Positions 13,001-25,993 of a stretch of 64,000 bases of DNA are shown here, piece by piece (the first letter of the stretch is position 1; the number at the start of each line of letters is the position of its first letter). The stretch is from the NCBI GenBank assembly GCA_013396755.1, contig VWZF01007822.1, forward strand, positions 704,132-768,131, given 5' to 3'. The translations under genes and the position numbers were made by a program. Source of the DNA: Sclerurus mexicanus. Its lineage: Eukaryota; Chordata; Aves; Passeriformes; Furnariidae. The notes below the pieces were generated by a model that was not told the DNA's origin, did not search any database, and saw only the letters and a list, made by a program, of their open reading frames with translations.

Positions 13001-16000
13001 GACTTATTCAGTGACTGTATGTTTTTAGTGGTTTGGATTTTTTTTCCCCTTTTCCGTCTTGTGAGAGAAGATGAAAGAAGAACCTAATTACTCTAGGATT
13101 AAACTTCTTTATATGAAGGACACTTCACTGTGACTTTGAACATTAATATCGCTGGAAAACACAGAGACAGTAATTCTCATTTACCATGCAGGTTCAGATG
13201 ATGCAATGCACTGAATGAAAGGATGTAAAACTATAATTATATATATACATATATGGCTTGCCAGAAAGTAAAAGGAATGTTATAATAGCTGCTAATTAAC
13301 TTTTACAGAATGAGTAAATTTGGTTGGGTACTTTGAATTATGAGAAGGTGAAAAGCCATGATGCTTCTGAACTATGAAAAGTAGTGATATGAGCACTTTT
13401 GTCCCCAGAAAGATCCCCAAAAAAGCAGATAAACTTGTGTCTGAAACTCAGCATGTCAGTAATGACTAGTGATCCTGTTCTTTGGTGCACTGTAAAAAAT
13501 TTGGTTGTCAAAGAACGCAGGGCAAATAGCAGCAATGGAGGCATAGCTCTGAACTTTTCAAAATACATTGTCATATATGCGCACTAAGAGTAAGGCTAAG
13601 GATCTGCCACTGAAAATGTCTTGTAGCAGTATTGTTTTCCACTTATTACAGAGTATTTCACATTTTTAAGAGAAAACAATTTTTGCTGAGCATAAGACAG
13701 GGAGTAATTCAAAGAAAATAAAATCAATTTTTAAAAGATTTCAGAATTGTAAAAATATATGTTTTTGTTGTTATTTTTTGATTAGACTATATAAAAAAAC
13801 CAAAAACCACACACTGTTTTTCATTTCATAGTTCCTTGATTTTTGTGTTGATGAAAATGTTACTTTTCTCAAACAAATACAATAGAAAATAAAGGAACAT
13901 CTGACAAATACATTTTTAGCATATATTTTTCCATGTAGCCATGACTCACAAGCTTATAACAGCAGAAAACTAGGACATGCACACTAGGGCAAGGAGCTAA
14001 ACTTTGGCTAAATGTTCTCATGTAGATAAGTCCCAATTACTCATCTAGAGCTAGTCTGATAACTTTATCTATAGTGAGCAACACCCAGCTCCACCAGGAA
14101 TCTTACAAAGACACTGGAGGAATGCTGACTGAAAAGAAAAATGAAAATCTGCCTTGCAATATGAATTCAATCGAAATCTGTGTGTACCACAGCCAGCATT
14201 CATTTGAGGAACCTAAGTTAGACAAAAAGTGAAAGTCCTATCCATGTCACAAAGTATTGTCAAGTGCTTAAGAGCAAAATGCTGAGTTCTATTTTAAAAT
14301 GGCTTTTCTGTAAAAAGCCAGACTGCCATAAAACAAACCAAAGCAAAACAAAACCACCAGTGAAAATTCCGTTTGCAGAGAATTTTTGCAGTTGAAGTTT
14401 TCTTCTATTCAAGCCAAATTTTTTAATCTTCCCAATCCTTTTTTCTTTTTTTTATTTTATTTTATTTTTTTTTTATTTTTGGATGCTTCACATAAAAGAC
14501 ATCATTCATGGAGAGTGGGATCATCTAACTTTCCCCACTTCAAGCAAATCAATTTTCTTCTTGGCACAAAGCATGCAGGATTATTACAGCTTTGCCCAGT
14601 ACCAAAGCAGTCATGTCATGAAGCCCAGTGTTCCATGTGCCACTCACACTGCTTTATGTGCCCATGATCCTGAGGTATGCTTACGTGCACTTCACAAGCC
14701 TTTGAGCCAAAGCTTTCTGATATTCGCTACCTGGCTTTCCATTCTCTCCAGTACATGAGCAAGATTGCAGCATTTGAGGAAACATGCTATCTGCTTTTTA
14801 TAATAATCAATATCAACATCCCCTCCAGGTCGTATCCTTTTCAAGCAAGAGACTTACAAGTAACAAATAAATATCACTTTATGCTCCATTAATTAGCACT
14901 TCTTTTGCAATGACCAAAGGCAAGGTCACAGGGAGCTGGAAAAAAGATGCTATTGTAAACTTTTGCAAATTTAGTGCCCATGCTTTTCTGAGCAAATCAA
15001 ACCCAAACTGCTTTTTGCCTAGAATTTTAAAATGTGAGTTACTCCCAAAAAGCTTTTCTGGCTTTGATTCTCCATTTGGATTACCTGCAAATGCTTGCAA
15101 GCACTTAGATGCAAATAAGCACCATTTCCTTTCAAGATCAAAGACTTATTGGATGTCAGATTTTATCTCCGACAATCACAACTCTATATGCATAAGCCTA
15201 ATGCTGCATGTTCGTACAGTCAGAGTTCTACGTTCACTGTGTTAAACAGAAAGTAGGTCATTGCCATATAGTAAGTGAATGAGCATAACAGTATAAGAAA
15301 TCTATAATTCTCTCTTGAGGGTTCAACAAGGGAAGTAGGGAAAGAGATTGGATTAATTCTACTGAAACAGTGTGGTTGGTCATTATTCTTTATGTGGATC
15401 AATATGAATTGAATCTGAGCTATTCTAAAACGTACTGTTACTTTCCAGAAGGCAGGGAGCTATTTTGGTGATGTGCTCAAACCATAATAGTTACATTTGT
15501 CAGATTATCCATTACACCTCACATCTCCATAGAAATTCTCAGTGCTCTGATGTGCTGATGGAATCATCTTGGGTACTTTTACTTGGAGGTGAGATAATAC
15601 AGCTGGGGCTATTTTGGGCAATTTTTTAATGAACTTTATTATCTTAATGATTCTTTAAAAAAATACTGAGGACAATTTGGTTGTAATTATCCCTACATCT
15701 TGGCTATTTAAAAAATTCATTTACTGTCTAATCTGAGAACAGAATATGACAGGATTCAACCTTCAGATATCAGATGCCACCTTAATATTAGTAACAAAGT
15801 AGTTACTTCTCAGGTTTTACTGCCTCTTTGAATTATGATTGCTTTCTTAGCACCAGAATTTCGACAGATGCTCAAGATGTATGAAATCCCAGCTGTCCCT
15901 TGGGAATATGTTTCATGGTGCTGTTGATGTCTGCTTATCTGATCCTGTAACAACTGAATAACTTCTGGAATTGTTAAATTTCTTTCTTCTAAGGACTAGG

Positions 16001-16541
16001 ATTTTTGCTGGGCTAAACTGTTACTGAAACAAGAAGAAATACTTCAGTGGATCTACAGGAATTTAAATCAGCTAATATTTTGCTACCACTTTCATGATTT
16101 CAGAAGGAGCTGCAGCCTTTCAATGCCACATTGCAGGATGAAGCCCTGAGGAATAAAAGTTAAAAATCCCCTTACAACCTCTATCATAGGGACTATGTGC
16201 TCAGAATGCATATTCAAGAAAGTGTTTAGAGCTGCATAATAAATGTGGTGCAAATGCCCTTCCTCCTTTTGACATTGACACAGATTGTCTCAACTCATCA
16301 CAGAATTCTTTCCACTTTTAGTTAACTTCATTTTCCTTTATTATCTTCACTGTATCTAAAGGTTGCGGGCGCAATGTGCAGTCACTTGGACTAAAGTTGT
16401 GCTCTTACACGCACTCCCAGTAAACAGGAATGAAACAAGTATGTCCAGAAGCAATGAAGGACTGCACAAAGGATATGGAGGGCACTGAAAAGTCAGCTTT
16501 TTGAAGGAATACATAAGGAGATTATTGTAATCATCTTCATA

Positions 16542-16571
16542 TGAAGATAAAGCACTTGACCTTTATCTTCA
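16542..16571. repeat. Perfect 11-bp inverted repeat with 8-nt spacer
   Basis: The arms TGAAGATAAAG (16542-16552) and CTTTATCTTCA (16561-16571) are exact reverse complements separated by CACTTGAC. Each arm holds a GATAA motif (GATA-factor type) in opposite orientation. The stem is too short to suggest a microRNA precursor. Confidence 0.5.
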
Positions 16572-19500
16572 CTGCAGCATTTAAAGGACGGGTGAAATGT
16601 TTTGGTTTTTAATTCAGAAGATGAAAGCAAATGTGTAAAAAAGCACCCATTTTCAGTGTTAGCTATACAAAAATGTAAAAACTTATTTTCTCATATAGTG
16701 TTTAGTAGACACTGCTGCTCAGTAGATGTCACTCAAAATGAGTGAAAAGAGTTATGAACAGTGGCTAAAAATCCTTTCTTCTCTCATTTGTTTTCAGTCT
16801 CTTTTGTCCTGAGATGTCATAATTTCATGGTATCTCCATAGAGTTTTTGAGGATGGACAAGAGCTGAAAGTACATTAAAGAAGAGCAAATGAGTAAGCAA
16901 ATAGATGATAAAACCACTTTTTTTTGCTTTTCAAGATTACTGATAAATGAGAGTTTTGTTCCCGAGATAATAAATATAGTGGATTAAACTAAAGCAAAAC
17001 TGACATTGCAACTTGAAAATGCAAGGCCATTTTTCACTTATTACATTCCACTGAATCATAGAATTTAGAGAATGTTCACTATCTCACAGTGTATTATTTA
17101 AGGTCCTTGATCCTGCCAACATGTGCTTTAAATACGGAAGTAATTTCATGTGATTGTAATGGAAAAATTAGCTTGCTTAAAGTTAAGAAGCAGTATATAT
17201 CTTTACGGGATGAAAACCCAGATGCACAAGGCAGCTGATATGAGTGCATATATTAACCCAAATTTCTGCATAAATATTAAGTTTACTTCTGCTGGAAATT
17301 ATAGCTTAATTTTACCTTGTGAATATCACTACACTACAGGAATAGATGGAGATTTAAACAATACATTAGATTTGAAAACTGAACCCCTTTAAAGTATAGA
17401 AATATCACACACTTCCTCAACATATTTGCATTAAATCAACAGGGAGTGGAAACATGTAAAACCCCTAGAAACCAGGTCAGTGAGGCAAGTCACTGAATGT
17501 GGATTTGTAGAATTTTCATACAAGTTAGATCCCCCTTCTGCAACACTGTCTTCGAACCTAAGTGACTAAATTATTTGAATGCAGAATCTTATTGTCCTTT
17601 CTTTCAATTTCCTGAAATTCCTAGCCTAGCACTGAAATCCGTGTCCCTTTAAAGTCCATGACACACACACTTGATTTCAACAATGTCAGAGTATCACCTG
17701 GAATGTCTGACTTCACCCACTCTGGAAGAAGTGCTCTCTAGAAGCATGTTTCTTCACCCAGTAATGACTCCATTTAGCACTAGACTGAGCCAGAGTAGAT
17801 TACCTTGACTTCAATCTAACTTGTGGCGAACAATCTTTAAGGAAAATGATCATATGGTGACAATAAGGTGTGAACAAAATAGCCCTCCAAAAAATCACAA
17901 TTTCTGCAAGTAGGACACGGGGATTTATAATTCTTTCAATGGGAAGAAGGCAGTATTGTTGATCTGTGCTGCCACCCTGTGTCATTCAGCACTCTGCCTT
18001 GTAATTTCAGTTGCTAACATATGGAGCATTTTCTGTGCAGCTCAAAATCCCTTAAAATATTGGCCCCTTTTCCATTTCCTTTCTGTTGAACTTCACCCAC
18101 AGAAAACACGCCACACCAGAACCCATCAGTGTATATTCCAGTTGAACATATTTGGTATCAGCCTAGTTCCAAAAATGTGTATGCATGAAAATTTAAAAAA
18201 TAAAAGCTTTGATCATGCCAAAGTCAAACTGATATTTATTTGTCACTAGGGACAGACATCATTGTATGCTAATTGTCAAATAGGTTATGCCCTGATTTAA
18301 TTGGAAAGTTGCAACTGAAAATGATGGATAATGCTTTCATTACATTTTTCCCAAAACATCGTTTAATCATAGTTCATGATGGAGAAATATTTAAATTGGG
18401 TTTCCCTCAGCCAGCCTGGGGACAAAAATCGCCCTTTCATTTTCTTGTGAAGTCCTTTAGGCAAGAAGATTTTGATCTTTAATCGTGGCCTTTAAACACA
18501 ACTACAATTAATAAATACATAGTTTACAAACGTATATATGTTTAGTTGCAAATTATAACTTTTAATTCTGTGCAGATGTGCAACAGCATGAGTAGCCATG
18601 GGAAAATCATAAATTGTGTTTCCTCATGAACAATTAGTGTTTCCCTCTGTTCAAGAGTGCAAAGGGCAGAAACATTCATTCCTTTCAACCAAAGTCTTCC
18701 AGTTCTTCAAGAAAATACTGTAGATAAAGAATCCTACAGTCTATTCGTTAAAGTTAGCTGCCAGCAAAACCACACAGTGCCCTCTCCCCTGGCAGACAGG
18801 AAGAGTTTTAATTAAGGAATGATGTTTTGCAGTATTCACTGATCAGTGAGTGCCCAAACTTTGTTTTCTTACATGTGAGGTTGAGAGGCCTCTGCTCTTT
18901 TCTTGTTTGTGGTTCCCTTTGGAGCTCTAACAACCAGGAAGTTTTACAAGAGCCTCTGCAGTCTTGGCTTTGACTTTTCAGGTTGTTTCTTCATAATTCA
19001 ATTATCTTCCTTCTGGATTACCACTTGCCCAGACTGTCGAATAGGGAATTTCTCATAGGTCCTGTCTCCTTTAGAGAAATACTCATTAGATACCAATCTT
19101 TGCATTTGATTTCACAAAACTAAGTTAAAAGCCTTTATCTGGTACACAAGATCAAGCACACAGAAAGTATAAGACTGAAGATTGTTAACTAATTGTTAAT
19201 TAATGAATCCTGTCTTTGATCACACACTATTTTTTCCACAGAGTTATTTAGTGCCAACAATAGACAGTACACTGTAAACTGATATTCCTGATAATCCTCA
19301 GGACAATCAGCATTGTGAATTTATTTACTGTGTGCTGTTTAAAGCCATAAGTGCACATAGGATACTTCATCTCTTCATGGTCTTTGCATGTTATACTCAC
19401 AGCTCCTTTTTTCACAAGTATTCATTAAGTACAACCACACCAAGCAGCGGAGTGCTAGACAGGCTAGTCACAAAATTGGAAGCATTATAAATGCATCAGT

Positions 19501-20391
19501 GTCACATTGCACCTTGTCTTATCTTCACCATGCTGTAAAAAAGTTGATATTGCTCTTCTTGGTTTAGGAAAAGGACTATCCATTTTTGCTCCTGTTATTA
19601 AATACCTTCAGTGTGATTTTTCTGTGATGACAACATTTTTATGGCATTTTAAAATATACTTCTTTTCTGGCTCCATTTGCAAACCCGTTAAAATAATCAC
19701 ATTGCAAAGCTCTGTCATGACATGGCCAGTTTTCTAGAAAGGAAAATAATGAAAACCCAGCCCAGACCACATATTACAAACGTTACATAATTTTGGTGGA
19801 AATCCACATCTCAACAGGAATAATTTAAAAAAAAAAAAATCATAAATTGCAAATGCAAAAACTGCCTTCAATTTTCAGAGAAGATTGTGAATAGCACTAG
19901 AAGAGTTTTTTCACTTTGCTGCAGTGTCAGATTTTAGCTTTATAATCTAATCCCACCCACCTAATGAGCTCTAAGTGCTCGGCTTGTTTCACTGCCAACT
20001 GTGTCAACTGAAAGCTCCTTCTGGAGGCAGCCCAATCGATAATGCAATTGGAGCAGCAAAAGGAGGGAAGCTAAAACGAGCAGGGTGATCGACAAGAAAG
20101 CAGGGGTTAAGCCCAGGCTTTGCCATAAGAAAGGGTGATAGCATCAGCTTTAAATACGACTGGGGTAGAAGCGATACCGTAAAACTGGACTCAATGCTGC
20201 TTCCAGGAGGTTTTAAGATATGAGAAGGAGCCCTCGCTCTCCAGAGGCCTGGTGACCAACAGCCAGCCCTGGCTCTCTTGAACTCTCAGACCCTTTACTG
20301 AAGCTCATGAACAGTGTGAAATGGCTCAGGTGACCAAAATTCCTGAGCTGCAGGAGTGCCAGCGGTGGGGGTGGTGTGTGGTCCCAGAAGC

Positions 20392-20981
20392 TGTCCATGC
20401 TGGTTTGGGCTGAGGCAGAGTTAATTTTCTTCATGGCAGCAAGCATGGGGCTATGCGCTGGATTTGAGGTGGAAACAGTGTTGATAACACACTGATTTTT
20501 AGCTATTGTTGAGCAGTGCTTACAGACAAGGCCTCTTCTGCTTCTTACACCGCCCCACCAGTGAGGGCTGGGGGTGCAGAGGAAGCTGGGAGGGGACACA
20601 GCTGGGACAGCTGACCCCAAGTGACCCAAAGAATATCCCACACCACATGGTGTCATGCTCAGTGTAGACAGCTCGGGGAGGAAGGTGGCAGGAAGGATGT
20701 TCAGGGCAATGGAGTTTGTCATGCCAAGTCACCATTACCCATGATGGAACCCTGCTTTCTGGGGGGTGGCTGAACACCTCCCTGCACATGGGAAGCAGAG
20801 AATGAATTCCTTGTTTTGCTTTGCTAGCACATGCAGCTTTTGCCTCCCCATTAAACTGTCTTTATCTTAACACATGAATTTCCTCACTTTTACCCTTCCA
20901 AATCTCTCCTCCATCCTCCTGGGGGAGTGTGTGTGAGCAGCTGTGCGGGGCTTAGTTGCTGCCTGGGGTTAAACCATGAAA
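20392..20981 (+). mobile_element. Old solo LTR, ERVL-like family, copy 1
   Basis: This segment is homologous along its length to the LTR at 41050-41615. Shared blocks include 'tgataacaca', 'gagcagtgct', 'ccaccagtgagg', 'aagtcaccatta', 'agccctgct/aaccctgct', 'gctgaacacct', 'gaatgaattc', 'ttgttttgcttt' and 'tttcctcactttta'. It begins TGT and ends near 'taaaccatgaaa', where the expected terminal CA is lost. I see no matching target duplication. No internal viral genes flank it, so it is a solo LTR. The two open frames on the minus strand here (up to 169 codons) are read through the LTR and are not genes. The family matches my recollection of an LTR widespread in neoavian birds. Confidence 0.75.
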
Positions 20982-23900
20982 CTGTCACATCAAAAACTAC
21001 CATCGATTTAAACACTAAAGCTATCTGTAAGATGATTCAGGAGTTTCTGGAGCTATAAACTTGCAGATTGTGACTTTTTCTGGAACAAGTCGAAACAGGT
21101 GTCACTTTCCAATACTGTTTCTTGAGCATTAACTCTGTCATGATCCTCAATCATGGAACCTAAAACTGTTATTATCACCCCTTCCCATGGCACAGCCTCA
21201 GCTTTCCTCTTCTCCCTTTATCCTTTCCCTGACCAGCTCTAATTTCGCCATGGGTGGCACAAGTCTTCACCAGAGTTCTGTTGCACTCTGGAGAAAGTAG
21301 TTTTCCTTCTACCTTCTCCACAGTCTCAGAAGATGTGGAAGATAGGGCAGCTTTTTAACTTTTCACTGATCCAAAACATACCATAATGCAAACCTAAAAT
21401 TCTTGACTGCCAATATAGATTCCTTTAAAAATGAGGCATTAATATGTGTGAAGAATGCAAAATTGCCGTCCAAAAAATGGTTTGGGTATAACAAAACCTC
21501 TTTGGTTGTGGAGGACAAAGCTTTTTTCATAGTTCCAGAGTCACCAAACTAAGAGTATTCTCAAGATTGTTTAAGCAATACTAAATGGATCATGTAACAG
21601 AAAACTCTTAAATATGCATGGTATGTAATGGCACTTTTGAATCAGTTTGTACTTCTATTTTTGAAAGATGTGTAAATTTGACCAGCATTCCCTAAGGTGT
21701 AAATTTTAAGACTGTTGAATTTTAATTGCTTACTAACAACATTATGTAATTCTCCAATTAATCTTCTCTCAAAACAAGCTTACCCATGAGATATTATTTC
21801 AAAGCCTATTTGTGCAAAACTGTTATTTTTGAAAATGAAAATGTATTTGATTTGCTAGCTGTACTTAACATCCTCTAATTTTGAACAATGTGTTAAGCAG
21901 GGTCAGAAACTGTAACTGTTTAGTTTTGCAAATAAATGCAGCCCTTCTTGTGAGTCAATTACATCAAACCTCCCTCTGTTGATGTACCAGAAGAAGGTTT
22001 TGGGCCAACATCAGGACAGCAGAATCTATAATCTCAATCAAGATGTATTCCTTGCATGTTTATTATTTTTTAAATTGTTTGTACATGTATGACATATACA
22101 GAGGTGCTTGATACATAATACAGCACACAGTTAAACAGTTTATTTTAGTCAAATACAGTTATCTGAAGGCAAAATATGAGTTAGGTGAGCTCTATTATCA
22201 ATAAATAAACTACTGAAAGTAAGGTATTTAAAAACAGGCCTGGGGGTGTATATTCAATGATTTTTGCATGTCCAGTGATTTTTCTAATGTTGTATCTGAT
22301 ATTCAGGGTATACATTAATGCATTTATTGAAAGCTCTGTTGGTTCTGTTTTGAATGGCAAACTGCATGTGCTTGAGTGGATCACAATAGAAAAGCTTATC
22401 TTAATAATGGCACACAAACTGCAAGAGGGCAAAAGCTCTGGCCCACTGCAGCACTTCTGTATGACAAGGACAGACAATGCCTCATCCAAATGCACCCTAA
22501 GTTATGTTTAAGAGTTGAATAAGCCAAAGTTATTATCATGTTCACTTTTGTGCTCAGCTGTCACTCCAGAGACAGTCTTCTGACACATACATGCTGCCTG
22601 GCCTTAATGTTTTTATTAGGCATTCATTTTATAGGGCAAACTGGAAAATTGTATTTGAGGCTCCAGAAACAGAATGCCTTTTTCAGTTTCACCAAGTGCA
22701 GAAATGTGAAGTATATAGAATGGGTAAAATGAAAAATATTATATATATTTTATTGAGAATAAGGGTTGGAGGTTTCAAGGAGTCCATATGCAGGGCTACA
22801 CATTTTAATTTGAGTCTTCCAATTTCTTTTTAATTCCCTTTTGTCACAGCCTCACAACTACATGCTGAAATTTCTTCTCTTTGTGACTACATACCCCACA
22901 GTCCTAGGCCTGTCCAATTCTGGGTATCATTTCCCCTGATGAAATGAAGGGACAAATCTACAACTGAAACTTGGCTGTGCTTACCCTATTTGCAGAATGC
23001 TCCTCAGTTCGATCAGCAGTTTTTCACAACCTCTTCATTCTCCATTTGTTTGTGAAAGACATGGGAGATGATGTCCCCAAACAGATAAAAAGCTGAGCAA
23101 CATATACATTCCACATACAAATGGATGCAATCCACACTGAAATACTTCTTGTTTGTTTGTTTGCTTGTTTGTTTTAACAATGCAGGAGACTATAGCTACA
23201 ATGCTAATATCTTGATTTCTCTTTGCACTGATTTTGCACTGGTTTTGGTCAAAATGAGCAAAAACAAGCTTTAGAGAATTTTCTGGTCTTGTGAAAGATT
23301 CAATCCTGAATTAGTTATCATGTTGCTAAGAAAACTAACACTAAAAAAATTGTCAAAATATATAAAACCACCACAAAGCAGACTGATAAGTCTTTGTTCA
23401 AACTAGATTCATTTGTTGAGGAAATCCCTTTATGCAAAATAAATATTTCAGAAAATTACCTGGTTTTGAAATTCATACTGAAGGATTAAGATCAACACAT
23501 ATTTGAATTTCAAATATATACAAATAAATTTGCATACTTGTTAAAAGTATGCCAACTTTACAGGAACTCCAGAAGTTTCACCCATATATGTCAACACATA
23601 GGTGCTACATGATTCTAACAAAGAAATTAATACTGTTACTGAATCCTATTGATTAATAATGTAATTCTATTATTTGTAAAGCAGATAAGAAAAACAATCA
23701 ACTCATGATTCCTTTGAGAAAGAGTGAAACAGAGACTTGATGTCTGGAGTAGGGATTATAGTGATGTAGAAGTCACCATTAATCTTAGCAAGGCCAGGAT
23801 TTCTTTTTGTAAGTCAGTGGCAGAGTTAAAAGATACCCAGAGTCATGACATACAGTCTTCAGTTTTAATAATTACTAAAGCCATCAAAAACACTAACTTG

Positions 23901-25384
23901 ACTCTTTTTCATATTATTGGTGCAGGCAGTCATCCAACACTAAGCTTCTGTAGTAGGTTGCCTTCAATTATTAAGCAGTAAAAGGTGGCAGGTCTTTATC
24001 AGGAACAGAGATGAAAGAGAATACTTTGCTTTAATACACGAAGGAAGAGACGTTGCTGAACATAATGAACTGTATACTATGTGGAGTACATCATAATGGG
24101 CTCTTTATTTGGGTTACATGTGGAAGATGAAACAAATATGTTCATACATTCCAGAGACATCTTTTCAAAACTTCAAACCACCTCATTTCATTCACTTTGG
24201 ATAATATTTTACATCTGACAAAGCATGAGATCATTCAGCAGATTAGGTCATGATGCCTATTTGAAGACTTTATGGATTATTCAAAGGAGAGAGACTTATA
24301 TGTCCTGAAAAGTGTAAGTAAAAATGAAACGTAGATGATAAAAACTCTGACTCAGTTCTGCAACCTTACTTAGGTAAATGTCCCAGGAGATTTACAGGAA
24401 TGAGTTTATGCTGGCTGAAATGCAAGGATTACAGAAGCTGCAGCTGTCTGTCAGCAGGATGCTTTTCTGGTGGTAGCAGCACTTGCACCTCCCCTTCCAG
24501 ATGGCTGCCATTACAACTACAGATATGGAGAAACCACCATAAAACAAAAAAGCCATGGGACAATATAGCACTAATGTTTGCTTCATGAAATATTATTTAC
24601 TTCAGTACAACTGACTACACCATATGTAAGTTAGCAGAAATTGTTTGACCATGAGACTTAAAGATTAACAGAAAACAAGGTTGTTGAGCAAATTAAAAAA
24701 TTGTGCACAGTCTTCAACATTTCTGAAGTGTTTTGACTCCAAGTCTTCAGAACAATGACCTGCATTTTAAAGTTTAACTTCAATGGTACAAAATGACACA
24801 AAAAAGACATTTAACAAGACTTAAAATTGTGTCTCATGTCAAGAATGTGATTACAAGAGTTGGCCAACTGCAGCACCATGTAGACATTAACAGCAGAAAT
24901 ACAGATGGTTTCTGCTTAGCATTTGTTTGCAATAATAAAGTGTAAGTCAAGTTGCATTTTGTGCTGCACTTTAAACAGCTGTACTTTAAACAGTTGTGTA
25001 AGAGCCAGTACAAAATCTGAAACCAAGTACAACTTAAAATATAACACTGCTTTGCTTTTCTCAGAAACTGTCAGTGAACTGGAGAATGTTTTGATTACTC
25101 TAACTTGATATCATTAGTATACCTTGGTTAGCTAAGAAAATGAGATGTCCAGTTCATACTTTTCCTGCCTATCGAATTCCCTTCTCTGTCAACTAATTGC
25201 AATGTAACCTGGTGAGAGCAGAATTCCCAGGGATATTAAATTCCATGTTTTCTTAAAAAAGACAGTTGAGGAGCGGAAAAGCTGAAGTGCTCAGGTGAGA
25301 GAAAAGTGGGAAGAGCCTATACATTATATGTTCAGTTTGCTGAGCAATCTGCCCATGCATCACTCCAAATGAACTACAGCATAT
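20982..25384. other. Intergenic DNA, no gene recognised
   Basis: AT-rich sequence with no supportable gene. A (GTTT)n microsatellite lies at about 23148-23176. Open frames are short and have no matching splice structure or known homology. Confidence 0.55.
23148..23176 (+). repeat. (GTTT)n microsatellite
   Basis: A run of about six to seven GTTT units with one GCTT interruption. Confidence 0.8.
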
Positions 25385-25993
25385 GAATACCCAGGTGACC
25401 TATCTAGGGTTCAGGTGGCCAAGAAGGCCAATGGCATCATGACTGGTATAAGGAACAGTGTGGCCAGCAGGATCAGGGAAGCGATTCTTCCCCTGCACTT
25501 GCCACTGGTGAGGCTGTACCTCAAATCCTGTGTTCAGTTCCAAGTCCCTCAGTTCAGGAAGAATACTGAGGTGCTGGAGTGTGTCCAGAGAAGGGCAACA
25601 AACTGGTAAAGGGTCTGTAGCTGAGGCAGCTGGGGGTACTTAGCCTGGAGAAAAGGGAGATGAAGGGAGACCTTATCGCTCTCTATGATTACCTGAAAGG
25701 AGATTGTAGCAAGGTGAGGGTTGGTCTCTTCTTCCAGGTAACAAGAGACAGGATAAGAGGAAATGGCCTTAAGTTGCAACAGGGAGGTTTGGATTGGATA
25801 TCAGGAAAAATGTTGTCATGGAAAGAGTTGTCATTCATTGGAACAGAGAATCACCAGCCCTGGAGGAATTTAAAAGATGTGTAGATGCGCTGCTTATGCA
25901 CGTGGTTTAATGATGGACTTGGCAGTGTTAGGTTAATGGTTGGACTTGATGATCTCAAAGGTCTTTTTCAAACTAAATGATTCCATGATTTTA
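25385..25993 (+). mobile_element. CR1 retroposon, 3' portion with ORF2 tail remnant
   Basis: The left part encodes, in the + direction, the degraded C-terminal end of the CR1 ORF2 protein (short blocks such as [30 protein letters not shown]). It is followed by the 3' untranslated part with 'gggagaccttatcgctctct', 'attacctgaaaggag' and 'ggttggacttgatgatctca', and the final 'atgattccatgatt' repeats. The reading frame is broken by stops, and there is an internal deletion after about 25,810, so the element is dead. It is the longest CR1 copy in the window. Confidence 0.92.

Larger units (their letters stand above)
6173..20391. other. Intergenic DNA, no gene recognised
   Basis: About 14 kb of AT-rich sequence with no exon, RNA gene or clear mobile element that I can support. 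It contains A/T homopolymer tracts (about 8581, 10819, 14448), a short TA-rich stretch near 13,237, an AP-1-like cluster near 9,965 and a small hairpin near 16,542, listed separately. The longest open frames (around 7.9-8.3 kb on both strands, up to 116 codons) overlap each other in opposite directions and lack homology, so they look like chance. Confidence 0.55.

Noticed and set aside
20213..20789. Minus-strand open frames of 169 and 89 codons
   Set aside because: They run through the non-coding LTR at 20392-20981 in antisense and match no viral or host protein.
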